The notes under the pieces: model-generated
Told to the model about the DNA's origin: nothing
The model's input: only the letters and a program-made list of their open reading frames with translations
Databases searched by the model: none
Source: Mycobacterium sherrisii
GTDB lineage: Bacteria; Actinomycetota; Actinomycetes; Mycobacteriales; Mycobacteriaceae
Assembly (NCBI RefSeq): GCF_002102355.1
Contig: NZ_LQPT01000077.1
Location: forward strand, 1 to 64,000
Reading direction: 5' to 3'
DNA length: 64,000 nt
Program-made: the position numbers and the translations under genes
Shown here: piece after piece, positions 8,300-15,451 of the stretch
Position numbering within the stretch: position 1 is the stretch's first letter
How the letters are laid out: every line of letters starts with the position of its first letter

Positions 8300-9049
8300 A
8301 TGGTGGAGCCGACCTACCGCACCCTCGAGATCCTGGCCCAGCTGGCGGTGTTGGCCACCGGAACCAAAATCACCTACGGCGGGATCGAGCACATCCCCGA
8401 ACGCGGTGGGGCGGTGGTCGCGATCAACCACACCAGCTACGTCGACTGGCTACCGGCCGGGTTGGCCATGCGCCGCCGCAACCGCCGGCTGCGGTTCATG
8501 ATCAAGGCCGAGATGCAGCAGGTGAAGGTGGTCAACTTCCTGATCAAGCGCACCGGCTCCATTCCGGTGAACCGCAAAGCCGGCGCCGGCGCCTACGCCG
8601 AGGCGGTCCGGCGGCTGCGCGCGGGCGAGCTCGTCGGCGTCTATCCGGAGGCCACCATCAGCCGCAGCTTCGAACTCAAGGAGTTCAAAAGCGGCGCCGC
8701 ACGCATGGCGCGCGAGGCCGAGGTGCCGATCATCCCGGTCATCGTCTGGGGCGCGCAGCGGATCTGGACCAAGGACCATCCGCGACGCCTGGGCCGCCGC
8801 AACGTCCCGATCACCGTGCTGGTCGGCCCGCCGGTGCGCGCCGATGACGACATCGCGCGCACCGATGACGCGCTGCGCGCAGCGATGACCGACCTGCTGC
8901 ACGCGGCCCAGCAGCACTACCCGCACCCCGCGGGACAATATTGGGTGCCGCATCGGCTGGGCGGCGGGGCGCCGACGTTGGCCGGGGCGGCTCGGATCGA
9001 GGCCGACGAGGCCGCGGCCAGGGCGGCAAACCGGGCACCGCGCCAGTAG
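8300..9049 (+). CDS. 1-acyl-sn-glycerol-3-phosphate acyltransferase family protein (Rv3815c-like)
   Basis: A 249-aa acyltransferase, second of three. The H-x4-D motif is NHTSYVDW and the third motif region reads GVYPEATISRSFELKEF, near identical to its neighbours. Substrate-facing residues between the motifs differ (RRRNRRLRFMIKAEMQQVKV), so the paralogues may use different acyl donors or acceptors. ATG 8300 is 6 bp downstream of the previous stop; the next gene is 23 bp downstream. A soluble or peripheral membrane enzyme; no clear transmembrane span. Confidence 0.88.
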   Translation: MVEPTYRTLEILAQLAVLATGTKITYGGIEHIPERGGAVVAINHTSYVDWLPAGLAMRRRNRRLRFMIKAEMQQVKVVNFLIKRTGSIPVNRKAGAGAYAEAVRRLRAGELVGVYPEATISRSFELKEFKSGAARMAREAEVPIIPVIVWGAQRIWTKDHPRRLGRRNVPITVLVGPPVRADDDIARTDDALRAAMTDLLHAAQQHYPHPAGQYWVPHRLGGGAPTLAGAARIEADEAAARAANRAPRQ

Positions 9050-9072
9050 CCTTAAGGGGCGAAGGAGAAGAC

Positions 9073-9858
9073 ATGGCAGAGCCGTTCTATCGGTTCGGGG
9101 AATTGGTCGTTCCCTCACTTGTCGCGATGAACGGGACGAAGTTCACGTTCCGCGGACTCGAGAACATTCCGCAGCGCGGTGGCGCACTGCTCGCGCAGAA
9201 CCACACCAGCTACCTGGACTGGCTGCCGCCGCTGTTCGCGGCGCGGGAGCGGGGCCGACGGATGTACTTCATGATCAAGGCCGAGATGGCCGACGTGAAA
9301 GCCGTCGACTACGTGATCAAGCACGCCCGGCTCATTCCGGTGGACCGCCGCAACGGACACGACGCGCTCAGCGTGGCGGTCCAGCGGTTGCGCGCCGGCG
9401 AGTTGATCGGGATGCATCCCGAGGCCACCATCAGCCGCAGTTTCGAGCTGCGGGAATTCAAGACCGGGGCCGCGCGGATGGCGCTGGAGGCCCAGGTGCC
9501 GATCGTTCCGGTGATCGTGTGGGGCGCCCACCGGATCTGGCCGAAGGATCATCCGAAGAAGGTGTTTCGCAACAAGGTGCCGATCACCGTCGCCGCGGGG
9601 AGGCCGATCCCGCCGCACGGCACGGTCGAGCAGCTCAACGTGACGCTGCGGCAGGCCATGAACACGCTGCTGTATCAGGTGCAGGAGGAGTATCCCCACC
9701 CCGAAGGTGAGTTCTGGGTGCCGCGACGGCTGGGCGGCAGCGCGCCGACCCGGGATGACTCGCAGGCGATCCGGCTGGCCGAACTGCAACAGCGGGTGCA
9801 GAAGTACGGAACCGACGGTGTGACCCGGCCCGGGCAGTCGCAAAGTGGACGGCATTGA
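9073..9858 (+). CDS. 1-acyl-sn-glycerol-3-phosphate acyltransferase family protein (Rv3814c-like)
   Basis: A 261-aa acyltransferase, third of the tandem set and equal in length to its M. tuberculosis counterpart. H-x4-D is NHTSYLDW and the third motif reads GMHPEATISRS. Start ATG 9073 follows a strong GAAGGAGAAG ribosome-binding site; the frame is open further upstream to 8941, but that stretch is the end of the previous gene in another frame. Clustered triplication with conservation of all catalytic motifs argues that each copy is active and has its own substrate. Confidence 0.88.
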   Translation: MAEPFYRFGELVVPSLVAMNGTKFTFRGLENIPQRGGALLAQNHTSYLDWLPPLFAARERGRRMYFMIKAEMADVKAVDYVIKHARLIPVDRRNGHDALSVAVQRLRAGELIGMHPEATISRSFELREFKTGAARMALEAQVPIVPVIVWGAHRIWPKDHPKKVFRNKVPITVAAGRPIPPHGTVEQLNVTLRQAMNTLLYQVQEEYPHPEGEFWVPRRLGGSAPTRDDSQAIRLAELQQRVQKYGTDGVTRPGQSQSGRH

Positions 9859-9914
9859 CGAGCGTGCCTGGCCGGCCGGGTGGATCGGCCCAGTGACCGC
9901 TCGATGACACCTAA

Positions 9915-10742
9915 ATGACGGGGCCGACTTCCAGGCCGGCGCTGATTGCGTGCGATGTCGACGGCACCCTGTTCGACGACAACGAGGCCATCACTCCGCG
10001 TACCCGTGACGCCGTGCGGGCCGCCGTCGGCGCGGGCGCCACCTTCGTGGTGGCAACCGGTCGGCCGCCGCGCTGGATACGCCCCATCGTCGACGAGCTG
10101 GGGTTCGCGCCAATGGCGGTGTGCGCCAACGGCGCGGTCGTCTACGACCCGGCCCACGACCGGGTGGTGTCGGCACGCACCCTGTCGGTGGACACCTTGG
10201 CCGAATTGGCCGAGGTCGCGATGCGTGTGATTCCGGGCGCCGGCCTGGCGGTGGAGCGCATCGGTCGCAGCGCCCACGACACCGCCACGCCGCAGTTCGT
10301 CAGCTCCCCGGGCTATGAGCATGCGTGGCTGAACCCGGACAACACCGAGGTGTCCATCGAGGACCTGCTCAGCGCGCCGGCGATCAAGCTGTTGATCCGC
10401 CAAGCCGGCGCGCGCAGCGCGGACATGGCGGCCGAACTCGCCAAACACGTCGGCATCGAAGGCGACATCACCTACTCGACCAACAACGGGCTGGTGGAGA
10501 TCGTGCCGCTGGGCATCAGCAAGGCCACCGGCATCGAAGAGATCGCCGTCCCGCTGGAGATCGGTAACGACGAGGTGGTGGCGTTCGGGGACATGCCCAA
10601 CGACCTGCCGATGCTGCGCTGGGCCGGGCGCGGCGTGGCGATGGGCAACGCCCATCCCGACGTCCTGGCCGCCGCCGACGAGGTGACCACACGAAACAAC
10701 GACGACGGGGTGGGACGGGTGTTGGAGCGCTGGTGGAGCTAG
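9915..10742 (+). CDS. HAD-superfamily hydrolase, Cof subfamily (Rv3813c-like)
   Basis: A 275-aa haloacid-dehalogenase-type phosphatase. Motif I is ACDVDGTLFDDN, with the nucleophile Asp and acid/base Asp two residues apart. Motif II is VVATGRPP. The late Lys (GISKATGIEE) and motif IV (VVAFGDMPNDLPML) are all present. The middle is the large C2-type cap. Cof enzymes dephosphorylate sugar phosphates and pyridoxal phosphate; the substrate is not predictable. It lies 56 bp after the acyltransferase trio on the same strand and may be co-transcribed. It marks the left border of the accessory polyamine-type cassette. Confidence 0.9.
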   Translation: MTGPTSRPALIACDVDGTLFDDNEAITPRTRDAVRAAVGAGATFVVATGRPPRWIRPIVDELGFAPMAVCANGAVVYDPAHDRVVSARTLSVDTLAELAEVAMRVIPGAGLAVERIGRSAHDTATPQFVSSPGYEHAWLNPDNTEVSIEDLLSAPAIKLLIRQAGARSADMAAELAKHVGIEGDITYSTNNGLVEIVPLGISKATGIEEIAVPLEIGNDEVVAFGDMPNDLPMLRWAGRGVAMGNAHPDVLAAADEVTTRNNDDGVGRVLERWWS

Positions 10743-10908
10743 CGCAGGGCCGTGCTGGTAGCCCCGCCGAGCTCCGCCACAGCCGTAGCAAAATGTGGCA
10801 GACTGCCCGCGTGCCCGCCTTCTGGCCCGTCGCTGTCCGTCAGGTGTTCGCTCGCCTGACCGGCAGGGGTGCTGGGGGCGGCCTGGTGTCCGGACCGAAG
10901 GACCGGTA

Positions 10909-11550
10909 ATGGTGTCCGACGAAGAGCCGCCCAAGGGTGGCGAGCGCGCGGACGACAAGTCGCAGCCGTCCAGCGCCGGCGACGCGGCCGAGGTGGAAGA
11001 GCAACCGACGCAGCAGGACGACGACTCGGACGAGTTCGCCGCCGGCGGCAGCATGCAGTTTCAGGACGCGGAGACGACCAAGCCGCGCCCCCCGACCCCG
11101 GCCGAGGTGCGGGCGCGGGACAAGTACGCCAAGAAGCAGCAGGAGCTTGAACAGGCGCGTCTGGAAGCCGAGGAGAAACGCCGCCGCCAGCGCCGCGTCT
11201 TGATGGGCGCCGCGGCGGGGGTCGGAGTGGTCGGTTTGGTGGCCGGCCTTGGATATTGGATGTTTTCGTCGCCCACCGTCACCGCGCAATGCGTCCGGGA
11301 TGATCCGAGTGGTCAGCCGATCATCGTGCCGGACAGTTACTGCACCGGGCACACCGCGGGGCTCAACGGCTTTTTCTTCTTTGGCGGACACCAATACCGC
11401 TACTACTACGGCAGTTCCGGGACGATAGGGTCGCGGCCCACCGGCGGCAGCACCGTCGCGCCCAAGGGTGCCACCATCACCACGAAGTCCGGAACCACCA
11501 TTTCGCGCGGCGGGCTAGGCGGCTCATCGAGTAAGAGCAGCGGATCGTGA
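10909..11550 (+). CDS. YgiB/DUF1190-like single-span membrane protein of the polyamine-type cassette
   Basis: A 213-aa protein. Residues 1-95 are acidic, Gln/Glu/Asp-rich and predicted cytoplasmic. A coiled-coil-like charged stretch follows (KKQQELEQARLEAEEKRRRQ, about 85-105). One membrane helix is at about 108-126 (VLMGAAAGVGVVGLVAGLGYW). The outside part has two Cys (QCVRDD, DSYCTG), an aromatic run (QYRYYYG) and a Ser/Gly-rich tail with ISRGGLG. The order Cys pair, low-complexity part, terminal RGG-F/L-G motif recalls E. coli YgiB/YjfM (DUF1190), whose genes also sit next to a YgiC/YjfC ATP-grasp gene. ATG 10909 has AAGGA upstream. Its stop overlaps the next start (GTGA), so the two are coupled. 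It is possibly the acceptor or anchor for the ligase product; this is inference. Confidence 0.7.
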   Translation: MVSDEEPPKGGERADDKSQPSSAGDAAEVEEQPTQQDDDSDEFAAGGSMQFQDAETTKPRPPTPAEVRARDKYAKKQQELEQARLEAEEKRRRQRRVLMGAAAGVGVVGLVAGLGYWMFSSPTVTAQCVRDDPSGQPIIVPDSYCTGHTAGLNGFFFFGGHQYRYYYGSSGTIGSRPTGGSTVAPKGATITTKSGTTISRGGLGGSSSKSSGS

Positions 11551-12713
11551 AGCGTGCCAGGCACCAGCCGCGGCCGACGTGGCAGACGATCGTGGAATCG
11601 CAAGGGCTGGTGTACGGGACACCCGCGCGCGACGCCCGGGGCCGGGCCCGGCCATATTGGGACGAATCGGTTCACTACGTGTTCGACATGGACGAGATCC
11701 TGGCGCTGGAGGCCGATGTCGAACTGCTGCACTCGATGTGCCTGAACGCCGTCGAGCAGGTGGTGCTGATGGAACGGTTCGCGGATTTCGGTCTGCCGGA
11801 ATGGAGTTGGCAGGCCATCGCCGAGTCGTGGCGGCGCTCCGACCCGCATGTGTACGGCCGTTTCGACTTGCGTTACGACGGGCGCCGGCCGGCGGTGCTG
11901 CTCGAGTACAACGCCGATACGCCGACGACGCTCTTGGAAGCCGCTATCCTGCAATGGTATTGGCTCAAAGACGTCTTCCCCGCGGATGACCAGTGGAATT
12001 CCCTGCATGAGCAACTGGTGGACCGCTGGAAGCAGCTGCGAGATCTGCTGCCCAGCAACGAATTACACCTGAGCTGGTCCGGGGTGGAAGCCACCGGCGA
12101 GGATCAGATCACCACCACCTACATGCAGGAGACCGCGGCGGAGGCGGGTTTTGCAACGGTAGGGCTGATGATCGAGGACCTCGGCTGGGATTCCGCCCTG
12201 GAGCGTTTCGTCGACCTGGAAGAGGCCCCGATCGACGCGGTGTTCAAGCTCTACCCGTGGGAGTGGGTGCTCGACGACGAGTTCGGCAAACACGTGGTGT
12301 CCAGCCTGCCGCAGACGGCGTGGATCGAGCCGCTGTGGAAGACCCTGCTGTCGAACAAGGCGATTCTGGCGGTGCTGTGGGAAATGTATCCGGGACACCC
12401 AAACCTGTTGCCCGCCTACATCGATGATCCGCATGAGCTGACCGAGTACGTGCGCAAGCCCAAGCTCGGGCGGGAGGGGGCGAACATCACCGTCGTCGGC
12501 GCCGGTATGCAGGCCGCGACCGGTGGTGTCTACGGCGAGGAGGGCTACGTCTATCAGTTGCTGGACCCGTTGCCCGAATTCGACGACATGCGCCCCGCGC
12601 TGGGGGCCTGGATCGTCGGCGATTCGGCGGCCGGGCTCGGTATTCGCGAGACCGCGGGGCTGATCACCGACGACGGCGCGGCCTTTGTCCCACACCGGAT
12701 TCCCCGGAAGTGA
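11547..12713 (+). CDS. ATP-grasp ligase of the YgiC/YjfC (glutathionylspermidine-synthase-like) family
   Basis: A 388-aa carboxylate-amine ligase homologous to the synthetase half of glutathionylspermidine synthase. Family blocks seen: YWDESVHYVFDMDEI near the N-terminus, GRFDLRYDG then LLEYNADTPTTLLEAAILQW, FKLYPWEWVLDD, EPLWKTLLSNKAILAVLWE, and RKPKLGREGANITVVGAG with GEEGYVYQLL and GIRETAGLITDDGAAFVPH. The Lys/Arg/Glu of the ATP-grasp fold (RKPKLGREG) are intact. There is no CHAP amidase domain as in E. coli Gss, and length matches stand-alone YgiC/YjfC. The family joins an amine such as a polyamine to a carboxylate at the cost of ATP; here the amine could come from the neighbouring decarboxylase-spermidine synthase fusion. 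Start GTG 11547 overlaps the previous stop by 4 bp. Confidence 0.85.
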   Translation: MKRARHQPRPTWQTIVESQGLVYGTPARDARGRARPYWDESVHYVFDMDEILALEADVELLHSMCLNAVEQVVLMERFADFGLPEWSWQAIAESWRRSDPHVYGRFDLRYDGRRPAVLLEYNADTPTTLLEAAILQWYWLKDVFPADDQWNSLHEQLVDRWKQLRDLLPSNELHLSWSGVEATGEDQITTTYMQETAAEAGFATVGLMIEDLGWDSALERFVDLEEAPIDAVFKLYPWEWVLDDEFGKHVVSSLPQTAWIEPLWKTLLSNKAILAVLWEMYPGHPNLLPAYIDDPHELTEYVRKPKLGREGANITVVGAGMQAATGGVYGEEGYVYQLLDPLPEFDDMRPALGAWIVGDSAAGLGIRETAGLITDDGAAFVPHRIPRK

Positions 12714-12742
12714 ACTTCTGAGCAAGTGAACGGAGTTGATCG

Positions 12743-13216
12743 ATGACGACAACAACCATCGTGGCGCTGAATCCGAGTTATTGGGACCACGGCTACTGGT
12801 CCGTGCTCGGCCGGGGCGCCGGGGCCATCGTCTTGTACGCCGTGGTGGGCCTGATCCTGATGCTGGTCGGGTTCTACGCCATCGACCTGACCACGCCGGG
12901 CCCGCTGCGCCGGATGGTGAGCGCGGGCAAGCCGAACGCGATCGTCGTCTCGGCGGCGGGCATGGTAAGCATGGCGTTGATCGTGGTGCTGGCCATCTAC
13001 TCGTCGTCGGGAAAACTGCTCGAGGGCCTGGCGGGGTCGGCGGTGTTCGGCCTGGTCGGGATCGTCGCCCAGGTCGTGATGATGCGGATCGCGACGCTGG
13101 CGATCGGCATCGACATGGACGCGGTGTTCAACTCCGATGAATTCGAGTACGAGGCGCTCATGGTTGCCGCCGCGCAGGTCGCGCTGGGCATCGTGGTAGC
13201 GGTTGCAATTCTTTGA
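12743..13216 (+). CDS. DUF350 integral membrane protein (YjfL-like)
   Basis: A 157-aa protein with four predicted membrane helices (about 25-47, 66-85, 92-115, 135-156) arranged as two similar halves. The family signature GFYAIDLTTPGPLRRMV lies at the end of helix 1. DUF350 proteins are small polytopic membrane proteins of unknown mechanism that recur next to YgiC/YjfC ATP-grasp genes and, in mycobacteria, next to speE (Rv2600-Rv2601). The gene starts 29 bp after the ligase, with GGAG upstream, and ends 9 bp before the 86-aa gene, so it belongs to the same operon. It may provide the membrane platform or a channel for the modification system; this is inference. Confidence 0.85.
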   Translation: MTTTTIVALNPSYWDHGYWSVLGRGAGAIVLYAVVGLILMLVGFYAIDLTTPGPLRRMVSAGKPNAIVVSAAGMVSMALIVVLAIYSSSGKLLEGLAGSAVFGLVGIVAQVVMMRIATLAIGIDMDAVFNSDEFEYEALMVAAAQVALGIVVAVAIL

Positions 13217-13225
13217 GGTGCCAAC

Positions 13226-13486
13226 ATGTTTGAGGCGGGCGAGCAGCTGCGCGTTGCCGTTGACGTGATGACGGCGTGGACGACGGATCCAGACAACGTG
13301 GATTTTGCGATCGGCCGGGCCAAGGGGTACCTCGACGAGGGGCCCGACGGCTATCAGACCCTGCTGGCCGGGTTCGTCGGGCTCTCCGGGTGGCTGCTGA
13401 TCCGGCTGGCCAAGGCCGAGAGCGGCAAGGCCACTCGGGACGAGATGAGGACGATTCTGCAGGACATCGCGCGCAGGTCCATCTAG
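13226..13486 (+). CDS. 86-aa hypothetical protein of the polyamine-type cassette
   Basis: A short protein, MFEAGEQLRVAVDVMTAWTT at the start, with acidic and helical character and one weakly hydrophobic stretch (TLLAGFVGLSGWLLIRLAKA, about 46-65). GAGGTG precedes the ATG. It lies 9 bp after the DUF350 gene on the same strand and its stop overlaps the stop of the convergent fusion gene by 4 bp. No family recognised. Tight spacing makes it a real operon member rather than a chance frame. Confidence 0.6.
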   Translation: MFEAGEQLRVAVDVMTAWTTDPDNVDFAIGRAKGYLDEGPDGYQTLLAGFVGLSGWLLIRLAKAESGKATRDEMRTILQDIARRSI

Positions 13487-15423
13487 GTTTCGCGCAGGCT
13501 TTTCGGTGGCACGCAGGCCGCTCTCAGGGTGTCGGCGTCGATGCTGCGCGGCCGGTAGGGCAGCGCCGGCAAGCGCGCCACCATCACCGCCAGGGGATCG
13601 ATTTCGGCGTCGGTCAGCCCGCACAAAAACGACCATTCATGTTCGTCGCTGCCGAAATAGCTTACGGTTGCGAAGGATTGGCGAAAGCGCAGCCACGATT
13701 GGCGCAGCGACTCGTTGCGCCAGAGCGTCGGGCAGCCGGCCTGTGCGACCACGACGCGACCGATCGCACCGCAGCGCTGCAGAAATGCCGTGTCGTAGAG
13801 GCGGTTGTGCTGGGCGGGCTCGAGCCGCTCGTCGGGAAGGTCGATGACCACGATGTCGTAGGTCGCGCCGGCGCGCTCGACGAATTCCCAGCCGTCGCAA
13901 TAGTGCATTCTGATCGGGCCGAATCCGGCTTCGGCCCGGCACAATTCGTCGGCACTGTAGCCGTAGGGCAGGTGTCGTGCGCACAGCCGCACCGCGTCGC
14001 GGTCGATGTCGACGTGATCGACGTGGGTGGCGCCGGCCGCCACGGCGAGCTGGCTGATCACGCCCTCACCCGAGCCGATGACCAGGACCCGGGTCACCGT
14101 ACCGGCCAGCAGCAGCGCAGGAACCAGCAGCGCCTCGTGATACACGAGCTGGCTGAATTCGGTGCTCTGCCGTTCCCCGTCGCTGAACAGCGCGACACCC
14201 TGGTGGGTACGGCCGATCACCAGGTGCTGGAATCCGGTGTGCACGTCGCAGCTGACCTCGCTGATCCGCCAGCTTCGGGTCAGCCCCGGTGCCAGCGGCT
14301 CGACCACTTCCCGGTGCGGCGCGGCGGGCGTGTCGACGAAATATGTTGGCAATGCCGGAAACCCGTTGAACGACACGGAGGCATAGCTGAAGGTGTAGGC
14401 GCCGGTGTCCGCAATCTCGACTCGGTCGCCGGGGACCAGGGTGACGGGGAGGGGATAGCTGCGGTACAGCACGTCGTCGCCGTCGCAGGTCGGTCCCGCG
14501 ACGACCGCATCGGCGAATCGATCGCCGTCACGGTCGGTGCGGAGTCGGTACCGGATGTATTCGTTCTCGGTCTCGGCCAGGCCACCGTAGCGCCCGATGT
14601 CGAGGTATACCCACCGCCGGGCATCGGTGCCGGTGCGCACGGCCACCACCTGGCAGGTGATGGTTCCCGCCGCGGCCACCAGCAACCGGCCGGGCTCCAG
14701 CACGAGCCGGGGCGGACGGGCACCGAAATGCCGGGCCAGCGCGTCGGTGATGGTTGCCGCGATGGTGTCGAGATCCGGCGCGTCCTGCGCGTAGGAAACC
14801 GGGAAGCCGCCCCCGATGTTGAGCGTGTCGAGTCCGTCAATTGCGTCGAATATCTGTGCAGCGCTTTGTATTCCGAGGGCCCAGGCCGTGGGATCCAATT
14901 GTTGGGAGCCCACATGAAAGCAGACGCCTTCCGGCCGCAGTCCCAGTCGCGCCGCGTGCGTCAGCAGCTCCGCCGCGGCCTGCGGCGCGCAGCCGAACTT
15001 ATGCCCGAAGGGCGTGACCGACGCCGGAAAGTCCGCTGCGATGCGGCATTCCACGCCCGCACCCGGGGCGTGCTCGGCAATGGCGATCAAGCCCTGCTCG
15101 GTATCGAAGGCGAAGTGCCGGACCCCGCGCGCGTGTGCCCGGGCGATGTCGGTCGGCTTCTTGATGGTGTTGCCGAACGTCAGCCTCGCGCCGTCGATGC
15201 CTGCGGCGCCACACGTCTCGATCTCACCGACGGAGGCGACATCGAAAGCGCAGCCCTCGCCGGCGAGCAGTCGCAGGATCGGCTCGGACGGATTCGCCTT
15301 GACCGCATAGCGGATTTGCGCCCCCGGCAACGCGGCGCGCAGCGCGCGATAGTTCTGCCGTACCCGGCCGAGATCGAGGCTCAGGTACGGGGTCGCGGCG
15401 CTCCGATCGGGCACAGCTCGCAC
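13483..15423 (-). CDS. Bifunctional fusion: PLP ornithine/lysine-decarboxylase-type domain plus spermidine-synthase domain
   Basis: One 646-aa frame carrying two enzymes. Residues 1-380 are a fold-III PLP decarboxylase: Lys42 (YAVKANP) for the Schiff base, His170 in CFHVGSQQ, Gly204-206 (NIGGGFP), LEPGR at 242-246, the Cys313-Asp314 pair (GPTCDGDD) and Tyr343 (TGAYTF). The Cys-Asp pair and HVGSQ fit ornithine/lysine or carboxynorspermidine-type enzymes better than diaminopimelate decarboxylase. Residues 390-640 are a SpeE-type aminopropyltransferase: LFSDGERQS, YHEALLVPAL, VLVIGSGEGVISQ (aminopropyl-donor loop, usually GGGDGG), VDIDRDAVRL, YCDGWEF, and Asp528 in VVIDLPDE, where the catalytic Asp is expected. 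Likely role: decarboxylate a basic amino acid, then add aminopropyl from decarboxylated SAM. No SAM decarboxylase is in the window. It is convergent with the ATP-grasp operon. Start GTG 15423; GTG 15414 is an alternative. Confidence 0.86.
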   Translation of the reverse strand: MRAVPDRSAATPYLSLDLGRVRQNYRALRAALPGAQIRYAVKANPSEPILRLLAGEGCAFDVASVGEIETCGAAGIDGARLTFGNTIKKPTDIARAHARGVRHFAFDTEQGLIAIAEHAPGAGVECRIAADFPASVTPFGHKFGCAPQAAAELLTHAARLGLRPEGVCFHVGSQQLDPTAWALGIQSAAQIFDAIDGLDTLNIGGGFPVSYAQDAPDLDTIAATITDALARHFGARPPRLVLEPGRLLVAAAGTITCQVVAVRTGTDARRWVYLDIGRYGGLAETENEYIRYRLRTDRDGDRFADAVVAGPTCDGDDVLYRSYPLPVTLVPGDRVEIADTGAYTFSYASVSFNGFPALPTYFVDTPAAPHREVVEPLAPGLTRSWRISEVSCDVHTGFQHLVIGRTHQGVALFSDGERQSTEFSQLVYHEALLVPALLLAGTVTRVLVIGSGEGVISQLAVAAGATHVDHVDIDRDAVRLCARHLPYGYSADELCRAEAGFGPIRMHYCDGWEFVERAGATYDIVVIDLPDERLEPAQHNRLYDTAFLQRCGAIGRVVVAQAGCPTLWRNESLRQSWLRFRQSFATVSYFGSDEHEWSFLCGLTDAEIDPLAVMVARLPALPYRPRSIDADTLRAACVPPKSLRET

Positions 15424-15451
15424 ACTAGTACGCGTCGGTCGCGGCCCGGCG

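Noticed and set aside
11547-12713. Glutathionylspermidine synthase proper
   Set aside because: Mycobacteria use mycothiol rather than glutathione, and the amidase domain is absent; only the ligase half is supported.
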